Positions 51,192 through 60,341 of a stretch of DNA of 64,000 nt are shown one piece after another. The stretch lies in assembly GCF_014117215.1 (NCBI RefSeq), contig NZ_JACGXS010000012.1, forward strand, positions 1 to 64,000, read 5' to 3'. A program made the translations under genes and the position numbers. Position 1 is the first letter of the stretch; every line of letters starts with the position of its first letter. The notes below the pieces were generated by a model, which searched no databases, was not told the DNA's origin, and saw nothing but the letters and a program-made list of their open reading frames with translations. The DNA is from Stenotrophomonas tumulicola. GTDB lineage: Bacteria > Pseudomonadota > Gammaproteobacteria > Xanthomonadales > Xanthomonadaceae.

Positions 51192-53500
51192 AGACGATCC
51201 TCGCTGCCGCCATGATCGTCCTGGCCTGCGGCATGGGTACGGATGCCCGTGCCGACGCCGAGGTATTGCCGCTGCCTGCCCAGGTGGAGCGTTCGCTTGC
51301 CCTGAGGTCGCAGTGGATCGGGCTTACCCGCGACGTGGCGTGGCCGGCGCAATGGCATGGGGATGGCCGCTTCCATTACCGCAAGACCGTGGAAGGTGGT
51401 TTTCGTTTCCAGCTTTTCGATCCACGACAGGGCAGTGGCAGCGCGGCGTTCGACCATGCGCGCCTCGCCCAGGGCATTGCAGCGGCCACCGGTTTTCATA
51501 CGCAGGCCTTGCACCTGCCATTCGAGGACTACCAGGCGATAGAGGTCGATGGGGTGCCCCATGCACGCCTGCAGGTGGGCGCGATGCCATTGCGCTGCAA
51601 CCTGTACAGCTACGCCTGCCAGCAGGAAGCCGCTTCCCCGCGACGACCACGCGGTTTTGGGGTGGTGCGCGACCTCCGGGTGGATGCGGACAACACACCA
51701 CGCCGCTCTCCGGACGGAAACTGGGAAGCGTTCTCCCGCGGCCATGACATCGTGCTGCGACGCGTTGCCGATGGCAGCGAGCGGGCGCTGACGCGGGATG
51801 GCAACGCCACCGGGTTCTACGACCCGGAAAGCATTGCGTGGGCGCCTGATTCACGGCAGTTGGCGTTCTACCACGTTCGCCCGGGGGACGCGCACCTGGT
51901 CACCCGCGTGGAAACCTCGCCTGAAGGCGGCGGACCGCCCCGGCTGCAGACCCAGCTGTACCCCAGGCCGGGCGATGCGGTAGACAGGGAGCAGCCGGTG
52001 CTGGCGGACGTCGCCAGTGGCCGGCTGACACGCGTGGATGATGCGTTGTTCCCCAATCCGTACCGGATGTCGCCGATCCGCTGGCGTGCGGACGGCACGG
52101 CTTTCGCCTTCGATTACATACAGCGTGGCCACCAGCGGGTGCGCCTGGTGGAGGTATCCAGCCGGGATGGCCGCGCCCATGCGGTGGTCACCGAAGACAG
52201 CCGCACCTTCGTCGATGTCTCGCGTCCGTACCATTACGAACTGGACGGTGGCAGCGAGGTGGTCTGGCTGTCCGAACGCGATGGATGGCGGCACCTGTAC
52301 CTGTATGACCGTACCGGCAGGCCGCCACGCAAGCTGACCAGTGGGCCGTGGGTGGTGCGCGAGGTCCTGAAGGTCGATGCGGCGCGTCGCCAGGTATGGT
52401 TCAGCGCCAGCGGCATGGACGCAGGGCGCGATCCCTACTTCCGGCAAGTGTTCCGGGTTGGCCTGGACGGGGGCGATCCGGTGCGCCTGACCCACGCCGA
52501 TGCGGACCACGATGTCGCGCCTTCGCCCGACGGAAACTGGTACGTGGACGCCTATTCGCGCGTGGACATGCCCCCGGTCATGGAGCTGCGTCACGCCGAT
52601 GGCAGCCTGGCGCGGCAGGTCGAACAGGGGGATATCACCGCGCTGCGCGCCGCCGGCTGGCGTGCGCCGGAGAGTTTCGTCGCCAAGGGACGTGACGGTG
52701 TCACCGATATCTGGGGCCTGGTAGTGCGCCCACGTGACTTCGATCCGGCCAGGCGCTATCCGGTGATCGAGAACATCTACGCGGGCCCGCATGATTCCTT
52801 CGTGCCCAAGGGCTTCTGGCCGTTCGGGTACCACAGCGGCGGTGACAAGGTGATCGGCATGCAGGCGCTGGCCGACCTGGGTTTCATCGTCGTCCAGATC
52901 GATGGCATGGGGACATCCAACCGCTCCAAGGCATTCCATGACGTGGCATGGAAGAACCTGGGCGACTCCGGGTTTCCCGATCGCATTGCCTGGCACCAGG
53001 CGTTGGCCGCACGCGATCGCTCCTACGACATCTCCCGGGTGGGCATCTATGGGGCATCCGCCGGCGGCCAGAGTACGCTTGGCGCGCTCCTGTTCCATCC
53101 GCAGTTCTACCGCGCCGGCGTGGCCTGGAATGGGTGCTACGACAACCGCATGGACAAGATCAGCTGGAACGAGCAGTGGATGGGCTGGCCGGTGGATGAC
53201 AGTTATGCGCGCGCGTCGGGCGTGGACAACGCTTACCGCCTGCAGGGCGAACTGCTGCTGATCGTCGGCGAGCAGGACAGCAACGTCGACCCGGCCTCGA
53301 CCATGCAGGTGGTGGACGCGTTGATCCGTGCAGGAAAGGACTTCGACCTGCTCAACATCCCGGGTGGGGAACACACGGTTGGACGCTCTACCGGGCCGAT
53401 CGACTACGCACACCGACGCCAGTTCGATTTCTTCGTCCGCCATCTCCAGGGTAGGCAGCCGCCGGCCTGGAACGCGATGACCGACGCCCATCCCAGATAG
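51188..53500 (+). CDS. Secreted S9 prolyl-oligopeptidase-family serine peptidase (DPP-IV-like)
   Basis: 770 residues. A signal peptide (MKTILAAAMIVLACGMGTDARA) precedes an N-terminal beta-propeller rich in SPDG/APDS-type blades, with a DPP-IV N-domain region at about 100-480. The alpha/beta-hydrolase domain follows, with nucleophile Ser624 (IYGASAGGQSTLG), an acidic residue in VGEQDSNVDPAST and His729 in GGEHTVGRS. Expected to act in the periplasm, removing X-Pro/X-Hyp units from peptides. Coupled to the permease gene by an ATGA overlap. Confidence 0.92.
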   Translation: MKTILAAAMIVLACGMGTDARADAEVLPLPAQVERSLALRSQWIGLTRDVAWPAQWHGDGRFHYRKTVEGGFRFQLFDPRQGSGSAAFDHARLAQGIAAATGFHTQALHLPFEDYQAIEVDGVPHARLQVGAMPLRCNLYSYACQQEAASPRRPRGFGVVRDLRVDADNTPRRSPDGNWEAFSRGHDIVLRRVADGSERALTRDGNATGFYDPESIAWAPDSRQLAFYHVRPGDAHLVTRVETSPEGGGPPRLQTQLYPRPGDAVDREQPVLADVASGRLTRVDDALFPNPYRMSPIRWRADGTAFAFDYIQRGHQRVRLVEVSSRDGRAHAVVTEDSRTFVDVSRPYHYELDGGSEVVWLSERDGWRHLYLYDRTGRPPRKLTSGPWVVREVLKVDAARRQVWFSASGMDAGRDPYFRQVFRVGLDGGDPVRLTHADADHDVAPSPDGNWYVDAYSRVDMPPVMELRHADGSLARQVEQGDITALRAAGWRAPESFVAKGRDGVTDIWGLVVRPRDFDPARRYPVIENIYAGPHDSFVPKGFWPFGYHSGGDKVIGMQALADLGFIVVQIDGMGTSNRSKAFHDVAWKNLGDSGFPDRIAWHQALAARDRSYDISRVGIYGASAGGQSTLGALLFHPQFYRAGVAWNGCYDNRMDKISWNEQWMGWPVDDSYARASGVDNAYRLQGELLLIVGEQDSNVDPASTMQVVDALIRAGKDFDLLNIPGGEHTVGRSTGPIDYAHRRQFDFFVRHLQGRQPPAWNAMTDAHPR

Positions 53501-53525
53501 GTATAGCAACCTCCGGAGGTCCACC

Positions 53526-55337
53526 ATGTCTGTTGCCCATCCTCGCCGCCACACGTCCTGCGTGCTGGCGCTATCCCTTTCCATTGCCATCGGCGCGGCC
53601 TTGCCGTCCATCGCATGGGCCCAGCCACAGGGGCAGGAACAGCAGTTGGCACCGCCAGCCAATGCAGCCGAAGCCGCGCTGCGCACCTTGTACGACACCG
53701 AATGGGAATGGCGGCAAAAGGAGTTCGCGCGCGAGAAGATCGATGGGCGCTGGCAGGCCGCGGCACGATTTCCGTCGGTGACGCCACAGGCCTGGGCGCG
53801 GCGCGCGGACTACTGGGCGCAGGTGCTCACGCAGCTCGATGCGATTGCACCTGGACAGCTGTCGCGCGAGGAGAAGATCAACGCGGCGGTGTTCCGCACG
53901 ACCGTCGAAGGCCTGCACAATGGTGCGGTCTGGAAGACCTACGAGGCGCCTTTCAACAGCGATACGTTCTTCTGGGCCGGACTTAATCCACGCCAGCCTT
54001 ACCAGGACGAAGCAGACTGGCGTCGCTTCATTGGGCGGCTGGACGACATCCCGCGTTACTTCAGCGAACAGATCGTCAACATGGACACCGGATTGTCGCG
54101 TGGGTGGAGCATTCCACGTTCCTCGGTGGAGGGGCGCGACAAGACCATCGAGCCCTACACCCGCACCGATGCGGAGAATCCATACCTGGCCATGTTCGAC
54201 CGCATTCCGCGCTCGATCCCGGAGCCGGCACTCAGCCAGCTGCGCGAGCAGGGCCGGAAAGCCGTGCTGGAAAACGTCGTCCCGGCATACAGCGGGCTGC
54301 TCACCTTCATGCGCGAGCAGTACCTGGTACGGGCCCGCACCACCACCGGCGCCAGCGACCTGCCCAACGGGCGTGCGTTCTACAAGACCCAGATCCGTGA
54401 GTTCGTCACCCGCGACATGACGCCCCGCCAGGTGCATGACATCGGCCTCGCCGAGGTGAAGCGGATCCACGCCGAGATGCAGCAGGTCATGGCTGCATCC
54501 GGGTTCGGCGGCACCTTCCCGGAGTTCCTCGAGTTCCTGCGCACCGATCCACGGTTCTATGCGAAGACGCCACAGGAGTTGCTGTCCTATACCGCGTGGA
54601 TCGCCAAGAAGGTCGATGGCGAGCTCAAGCACGTGGTGGGAACGTTGCCGCGATACCGCTTCACCATCCTGCCGGTACCCGATGAACTGGCACCGATCTA
54701 CACCTCCGGCCGTGGTGGCCTGGATTCCTGCCTGTTCAACACCTACGACCTGCCATCGCGTCCGCTGTACAACCTGCCTGCGCTGGTGGTGCACGAATGC
54801 GTGCCCGGCCACAGCTTCCAGGCTGCATTGGCGCTGGAGGCCCCGACCCGTCCGGACTTCCGCCAGCAGACTTACTTCTCCGGGTACGGCGAGGGTTGGG
54901 GCCTGTATACCGAATGGCTGGGGACACTGATGGGCGTCTATGAGACGCCTTATGATGATTTTGGCCGCCTGACTTTCGAGATGTGGCGCGCCGCGCGGCT
55001 GGTGATCGATACCGGCCTGCACGAATACGGCTGGAGCAGGCAGCAAGCGATCGATTACCTGGCCGCGAATACGGCGCTGGCGCACCACGACATCGTGACC
55101 GAGGTCGATCGCTATATCGCGTGGCCGGGCCAGGCCACGGCCTACTACCTGGGCTACAAGACGATTCGCGACCTGCGTAGTGAAGCCGAGCGTGAGCTGG
55201 GACCAACGTTCGACCAGCGCCCCTTCCACGACACCATCCTCAATCTCGGCTCGGTGCCGTTGCCCGTGCTGGAATCGGAGGTAAGGGCCTTCATCGCCGA
55301 GCGCAAGGCGGGCCAGGCCACCGTCGCTGCACCCTGA
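53526..55337 (+). CDS. Secreted DUF885-family metallopeptidase-like protein
   Basis: 603 residues with a signal peptide (VLALSLSIAIGAALPSIAWAQ). The DUF885 hallmark zinc-like motif HECVPGH is at residues 423-429 (HExxxGH), and a downstream Glu-rich segment GYGEGWGLYTEWL supplies the probable third ligand. A CGG-AGG-like Shine-Dalgarno precedes the ATG by 7 bases. Family members are presumed carboxypeptidases; here the gene follows the S9 peptidase by 25 bases. Confidence 0.9.
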   Translation: MSVAHPRRHTSCVLALSLSIAIGAALPSIAWAQPQGQEQQLAPPANAAEAALRTLYDTEWEWRQKEFAREKIDGRWQAAARFPSVTPQAWARRADYWAQVLTQLDAIAPGQLSREEKINAAVFRTTVEGLHNGAVWKTYEAPFNSDTFFWAGLNPRQPYQDEADWRRFIGRLDDIPRYFSEQIVNMDTGLSRGWSIPRSSVEGRDKTIEPYTRTDAENPYLAMFDRIPRSIPEPALSQLREQGRKAVLENVVPAYSGLLTFMREQYLVRARTTTGASDLPNGRAFYKTQIREFVTRDMTPRQVHDIGLAEVKRIHAEMQQVMAASGFGGTFPEFLEFLRTDPRFYAKTPQELLSYTAWIAKKVDGELKHVVGTLPRYRFTILPVPDELAPIYTSGRGGLDSCLFNTYDLPSRPLYNLPALVVHECVPGHSFQAALALEAPTRPDFRQQTYFSGYGEGWGLYTEWLGTLMGVYETPYDDFGRLTFEMWRAARLVIDTGLHEYGWSRQQAIDYLAANTALAHHDIVTEVDRYIAWPGQATAYYLGYKTIRDLRSEAERELGPTFDQRPFHDTILNLGSVPLPVLESEVRAFIAERKAGQATVAAP

Positions 55338-55702
55338 CCCAGGCCGATGGCTGCCCGGCATGGCCGGCAGCCATCGGCTGCGATTCAGATGCGCGACGCC
55401 ACTGCAGTCACGCGCGCTGGATTCTGCTGGATTCCGCGCGCCGGAATTGCAATGCATCGAGAAAGTAGCGGGCTGCGGATTCGCGACCGGAATGCATTGT
55501 GCGGATATCTGCATCCGATTCCCGCAAGAATCACAAGACTGTCATATGCGCGAGGAAACAGACTGCGTGACAGGGAAGTTTCACCTGTCGGCTTGCGTGG
55601 ATATCAAGGGATTGGTGGATTGCGGAGCCGGCGGGACGACGACCTGAAAGCTGCCCCCGCACGCACGGGGCTGTCCAGCCAACTTGTCACGGGAGAGAGA
55701 CC
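55338..55702. other. Intergenic region ahead of the TonB receptor, with hairpin and inverted repeat
   Basis: 365 bases. A 13-bp-arm hairpin (GCCGATGGCTGCC / GGCAGCCATCGGC, 55343-55378) follows the DUF885 stop and probably ends that transcript, although no T tract follows. An inverted repeat CAATGCAT (55450-55457) / ATGCATTG (55492-55499) lies further on and could be an operator for the receptor promoter. No small gene is convincing. Confidence 0.55.
55343..55378 (+). terminator. Long hairpin after the DUF885 gene (terminator-like)
   Basis: GCCGATGGCTGCC pairs with GGCAGCCATCGGC around a 10-base loop that can itself pair further; six bases after the stop codon. Lacks a T tract, so termination efficiency is uncertain. 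Confidence 0.55.
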
Positions 55703-58663
55703 ATGGCAGTCGCATCCACTTCTGCACGCTGTTGTAGAACGCGCACTTCGTTAATGCACCGCCCGTTTCCACGCTCGGCAAAGCTTGCCGCAGGCCTGGC
55801 CTTTGCACTCTGCGGGAGTCCGTGGGGTATCGCACCTGCCTTCGCACAGGCCGCTGGCGACGATGAGCCGGTCCGGCTCGATGCGGTCACCGTGACCGGT
55901 TCACGCCTGATCCGTCCGGACCTGGACGCACCCAGTCCCACCACGATGGTGACCCGCGAAGATATCCAGGCCGCGGGCAGCGCAACCATCGAAACCGTCC
56001 TCAACGAGTTTCCGCAACTGGCAGCCGGCAATACGTCCAGCGTCAACAATGGCGGCGGCTCCGGCGTACTGACCGCCAACCTGCGCGGGCTGGGTGCCAA
56101 CCGCACGCTGACCCTGGTCAATGGCCGTCGGTTCATGGCAGCCAACTCCGACGGCGTAGTGGATCTCGCCACCATCCCCGACGCGTTGATCGAGAACGTG
56201 GAGATCGTCACCGGCGGTGCCTCGGCCGTGTATGGCTCCGATGCCATCGCCGGTGCGGTCAACTTCATCATGCGCAGGAATTTCAGTGGGCTCGAAGCCG
56301 CCTATACGCATGGCCAGACGTCCGAAGGCGATGGGGCGTTCGACAAGTACGACATCACCCTGGGCGGCAACTTCGCCGACGACCGCGGCAATGCCGTGGT
56401 ATCCATCAGCCGCACGGACCGCGATCCAGTGCTGCAGGGCAAGCGCGGATTCTCGCGGGTGCCGCTGGACACGGTGGATGGCGAGCTGGTCCCGGGCGGC
56501 TCAGGTTCCATTCCAGGTACGCGCATCGGCCTGAGCGGAAGCCAGCTCGGATCGCTGGTGGGCGTGGACCTGACCCCCACTGGTGAGTGCAGTGCAGCCA
56601 CCGGCATCCGTTTCGGTGACAACGGCACGCCGCTGGTCTACTGCAATCCGCAGGATGCCTACAACTATGCCGACCTGAACTTCCTGCAGCGGCCGTTGGA
56701 ACGCACCCAGGTCACCGCACTGGCGAACTTCAAGATCAACGACGCTGTGGAGGCTTATGCCGAGGTCTACTATTCCGACTCGGCCAACCGCTACCAGCAG
56801 GCGCCGGATTCCTTCACCCCGGTGACGCCAGGTGCCGCATCGTCCACGTTGCTGGTGCCGAACTTCGCCAACAACCCAGTGCTGTTGCCATCGGTCCGCC
56901 AGTTCTTCTCCGACAACGCGCACATCTTCGATCCGGACGGCGATGGAACCGCGAGCATCGTCGGCGCAGGACGTCGCGCCGACGAACTCGGCACGCGTTT
57001 CTATACCTATGACCGTACCAGCCACAACCTGGTCGGCGGGCTGCGCGGGGACTTCGAGGCCAGTGGCGGCCATTGGTGGCGCTGGGATGCATTCGTGCAG
57101 GACCAGAGCACCCGCACCGATACCACGCAGAACAACATGATCAACCAGGCCCGCTTGGCGCAGGCGCTCAATGCCACCGTGGATGGCGCCGGCAACCTGG
57201 CGTGCGTCAACCCGGCCAGTGGCTGCGTACCGGCCAGCATCTTCGGCCTGGGCTCCATCAGTCCGGAATCGGCGGCCTTCCTGACGCCGCAGCGTGCCCA
57301 TTACGAAACTTTCGATCGTACCGTTGTCGGTGCCAGCATCAGTGGCTCGATGTTCGACCTGCCCGCCGGCGCGGTGGCGATGGCCTTCGGTGCGGAGTAC
57401 CGCAAGGACGAGTATGCGTTCCAGCCCAGTGCGATGGACGTGGCGGGCGAGTACGGTGCCGTCTCGCAGGCCCCCATGTCGGGGGAGTTCAGTGTCCGCG
57501 AGCTGTTCACCGAGTTCCGCGTGCCGCTGCTCAGCGGCGCACGGTTCGCCGATGACCTCGCCATCGAGGCCGCGGCACGCTATTCGGATTACTCCACGAT
57601 CGGCGCGGTCAACACCTGGAAGATCGGCATGGAGTGGGCACCGTCGGATTGGCTGCGCTTCCGCACCGCGTACAACGTAGCCATCCGCGCACCTTCGTTG
57701 AACGAACTGTACTCACCGCAGTCTCGTGGCTTCACCGCCGGCGTGGACCCCTGCACCGCAGCGGCCAATCCCAGCCAGGCCCAGCAGCAGCTGTGCATAC
57801 AGCAGGGCGTGCCGGCAGCCGACCTGCCGAATTTCTCGCAGGGTTCGGTGGGCTTCGAACGCACCAGCGGCGGCAATCCGGACCTGTCGGAAGAGAAGTC
57901 CAACACGTTCACCGTCGGCGCGGTGTTCTCCATTCCCCAGGTCGAGGGCTTGAACTTCGCGGTGGATTACTTCGAAGTAGAGGTCGAGGATGCGATCACC
58001 AGCCTGAGCGCGAACCAGATGCTCAGCGACTGCTTCAGCCGGCTGGATGCTAACTCGCCCACCTGCCGCGCCATCATCCGGTTGCCCAACGGCCAGATCG
58101 ACGACGTGCGCTCGACGCTGCAGAACGTCGGCTTGATCAAGGCCAGCGGCCTGGACTTCCAGGCCGACTACCGGTTCACCGTGCCATGGGGCATCGGTGG
58201 CAATGACGGCAACGTCTCATTGACCCTGTTGACCAGCTGGCTGTTCGAGCGTTCCATGCAGGTGATCGCCGACCAGGGTGAGCTGGACTGCGCCGGCTAC
58301 ATGGGAGGAGGTTGTGGCGGCGGCACCGGGGCCATCATGATTCCGGACTTCAAGGTCAACTTCACCGCTGGCTACAAGAGTGGGCCGCTGGCGGTACGCC
58401 TGCAGGGCCGGATGATAGATGGTTTCGACCTGCGTCCTGGCCTTACCGCCGCGGTCAACAAGGCGCCGCGCGTGTGGTACGTCGACACCAATGCGACCTT
58501 TGATTTCAATGACAGCATCCAGCTCTTCGCGGGCATCGACAACGTGCTCGACAAGCAGCCCCCCATCCTGGGCACCGCGCTGGCCGGCGATGCCAATACC
58601 GACGTGGGTGTGTATGACGTCCTTGGTCGCCGCTACAACTTCGGCGTGCGCGTGAAGTTCTGA
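55703..58663 (+). CDS. TonB-dependent receptor, probably for (glyco)peptides
   Basis: 986 residues. A signal peptide (KLAAGLAFALCGSPWGIAPAFAQ) is followed by a TonB box-like VRLDAVTVTGSRL. The plug spans TTMVTREDIQAAGSATIETVLNEFPQ...GLGANRTLTLVNGRRFM...IENVEIVTGGASAVYGSDAIAGAVNF. The barrel ends VLGRRYNFGVRVKF. GGGAGAG lies at good spacing before the ATG at 55703. No STN domain, so no trans-envelope signalling is expected. Position among secreted peptidases and GH127 suggests uptake of Hyp-rich peptides or glycopeptides; the ligand is inferred. Confidence 0.92.
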   Translation: MAVASTSARCCRTRTSLMHRPFPRSAKLAAGLAFALCGSPWGIAPAFAQAAGDDEPVRLDAVTVTGSRLIRPDLDAPSPTTMVTREDIQAAGSATIETVLNEFPQLAAGNTSSVNNGGGSGVLTANLRGLGANRTLTLVNGRRFMAANSDGVVDLATIPDALIENVEIVTGGASAVYGSDAIAGAVNFIMRRNFSGLEAAYTHGQTSEGDGAFDKYDITLGGNFADDRGNAVVSISRTDRDPVLQGKRGFSRVPLDTVDGELVPGGSGSIPGTRIGLSGSQLGSLVGVDLTPTGECSAATGIRFGDNGTPLVYCNPQDAYNYADLNFLQRPLERTQVTALANFKINDAVEAYAEVYYSDSANRYQQAPDSFTPVTPGAASSTLLVPNFANNPVLLPSVRQFFSDNAHIFDPDGDGTASIVGAGRRADELGTRFYTYDRTSHNLVGGLRGDFEASGGHWWRWDAFVQDQSTRTDTTQNNMINQARLAQALNATVDGAGNLACVNPASGCVPASIFGLGSISPESAAFLTPQRAHYETFDRTVVGASISGSMFDLPAGAVAMAFGAEYRKDEYAFQPSAMDVAGEYGAVSQAPMSGEFSVRELFTEFRVPLLSGARFADDLAIEAAARYSDYSTIGAVNTWKIGMEWAPSDWLRFRTAYNVAIRAPSLNELYSPQSRGFTAGVDPCTAAANPSQAQQQLCIQQGVPAADLPNFSQGSVGFERTSGGNPDLSEEKSNTFTVGAVFSIPQVEGLNFAVDYFEVEVEDAITSLSANQMLSDCFSRLDANSPTCRAIIRLPNGQIDDVRSTLQNVGLIKASGLDFQADYRFTVPWGIGGNDGNVSLTLLTSWLFERSMQVIADQGELDCAGYMGGGCGGGTGAIMIPDFKVNFTAGYKSGPLAVRLQGRMIDGFDLRPGLTAAVNKAPRVWYVDTNATFDFNDSIQLFAGIDNVLDKQPPILGTALAGDANTDVGVYDVLGRRYNFGVRVKF

Positions 58664-58672
58664 CCACCCGGG

Positions 58673-58698
58673 TGCCGCGTCGTCGAGGCGACGCGGCA
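58673..58698 (+). other. Perfect 10-bp hairpin between receptor and amidohydrolase genes
   Basis: TGCCGCGTCG / CGACGCGGCA around a six-base loop, 9 bases after the receptor stop and about 27 bases before the next ATG, with no strong T tract. Position suggests a partial terminator or an element protecting the receptor transcript. Confidence 0.5.
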
Positions 58699-58724
58699 TT
58701 CATGGGCGATGGAGGGAGAAGGCA

Positions 58725-60341
58725 ATGGAACTCAGCAAGCGATGGATATCGGCCGCGCTGGGCGTGGCGTTGTGCCAGGCGATGATGGTGGCGCGCGCAG
58801 GACCCAGTGCAGGCGACATACCGGCGCGTGATGCGGGCGAGGGCCCCTATGCACGCCTGGTGATCCGCAACGTCGATGTCATCGACGGCACGGGGGCCCC
58901 GGCACAGGGCCCCTACGATGTCGTCATCGAGAATGACCGGATTGCCGAAATACGATCCATCGGTGCGCCCGGGGCCATAGTCGCCGGAAAACGCGTAGCC
59001 GCTGGTGATCGTGAGATCGACGGAACGGGCTTCACCCTGCTTCCCGGTTTCGTGGACACCCACGTACACCTGCATGGACACGACGACAGCCAGGGCGTGG
59101 CGCCGGAGTACGTGCTGAAGCTGTGGCTGGCGCATGGCGTGACCACCGCACGTGAGCTCGGCAGCAGCAGGCCGATCGAATGGATGGCCGACGTCAAGCG
59201 TCGCAGCGAGCGTAATGAGATCGTCGCGCCGCGGCTTGACATCTATCCGTTCTTCAACGCGATCGAGCCGGGCATCAATACGCCTGACGCCGCGCGGAAA
59301 GCCGTGCGCAGCGCACGAAAACGCGGCGCCGACGGCATCAAGTTCATCGGTGCGATACCGGAGGACGTCCTGTTCGCTGCGCTGGACGAAGCCGAGGAGA
59401 TCGGCATGCGTACTACGATGCACCATTCGCAGCAGATGGTTGCCTATGCCAACGTCCTCAAGACGGCGGCACGTGGATTGGACTCCATGGAACACTGGTA
59501 TGGCCTGCCGGAGGCGATGTTCACCGACCGTCGCCTGCAGCAATGGCCGGTCGACTTCAACAATACCGACGAGCAGTGGCGCTTTGCCGAAGCCGGCCGG
59601 CTGTGGAGCCAGGCGGCAGCACCGGGAAGCGCACGTTGGAACGAGGTGATGGACGAAATGCTGGAGCACGATTTCGCGCTCAGTCCTACCTTCGTGGCCT
59701 ACCTGGCAAGCCGTGACCTGATGCGCATGACCAATGCCACCTGGCACGACGCCTACACGCTGCCGGCACTGTGGGATTTCTATCGCCCCAGCCGGCATCA
59801 CCATGGTTCCTACTGGTTCGACTGGACGCTGGAAAACGAGGTCGACTGGCGCGACAACTATCGGTCATGGATGCAGTTCGTCAACGCGTACAAGAACCGC
59901 GGCGGGTTGGTGGGGGTGGGCAGCGACAGCGGTTATATCTACAACCTGTATGGCTTCGGCTACGTGCAGGAAATGGAGCTGTTGCGCGAGGCGGGATTCA
60001 GCGCGCTGGAAGTGCTGCATGCCGCCACCGGCGCCGGCGCGCGCATCCTCGGGCATGAAGACCGTGCAGGCACTGTCCGCGTGGGGCGCAAGGCCGACCT
60101 GGTGCTGGTGCGCGGCAATCCCGTCGCCAACCTGAAGCTGCTGTACGGCACCGGCACGATACGGCTCAATGACCAGAGCGATAAGGTGGAGCGCATCGGC
60201 GGCGTCGATTTCACCATCAAGGATGGCATCGTCTACGACTCGGCCAGGCTGCGCGAAGATGTGCGTCGCATGGTCAGCCAGGCCAAGGCTGCCGCTGGCC
60301 TGCCCGACGCCCCCATGCAGGTGGTCGATGATGAAGGATGA
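58725..60341 (+). CDS. Secreted COG1228-like amidohydrolase (prolidase candidate)
   Basis: 538 residues with a signal peptide (WISAALGVALCQAMMVARAG). The metal site is HxH in DTHVHLHGH, the candidate carboxylated Lys in DGIKFIGAIP, His in TMHHSQQM, His in SMEHWYG and Asp in VGSDSGYI. The closing HEDRAGTVRVGRKADLVLVRGNP is typical of the superfamily. Characterised COG1228 prolidases hydrolyse L-Xaa-L-Pro and L-Xaa-L-Hyp dipeptides; the operon context makes that activity attractive here but it is not proven. Its end overlaps the GH127 start by 14 bases. Confidence 0.88.
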   Translation: MELSKRWISAALGVALCQAMMVARAGPSAGDIPARDAGEGPYARLVIRNVDVIDGTGAPAQGPYDVVIENDRIAEIRSIGAPGAIVAGKRVAAGDREIDGTGFTLLPGFVDTHVHLHGHDDSQGVAPEYVLKLWLAHGVTTARELGSSRPIEWMADVKRRSERNEIVAPRLDIYPFFNAIEPGINTPDAARKAVRSARKRGADGIKFIGAIPEDVLFAALDEAEEIGMRTTMHHSQQMVAYANVLKTAARGLDSMEHWYGLPEAMFTDRRLQQWPVDFNNTDEQWRFAEAGRLWSQAAAPGSARWNEVMDEMLEHDFALSPTFVAYLASRDLMRMTNATWHDAYTLPALWDFYRPSRHHHGSYWFDWTLENEVDWRDNYRSWMQFVNAYKNRGGLVGVGSDSGYIYNLYGFGYVQEMELLREAGFSALEVLHAATGAGARILGHEDRAGTVRVGRKADLVLVRGNPVANLKLLYGTGTIRLNDQSDKVERIGGVDFTIKDGIVYDSARLREDVRRMVSQAKAAAGLPDAPMQVVDDEG

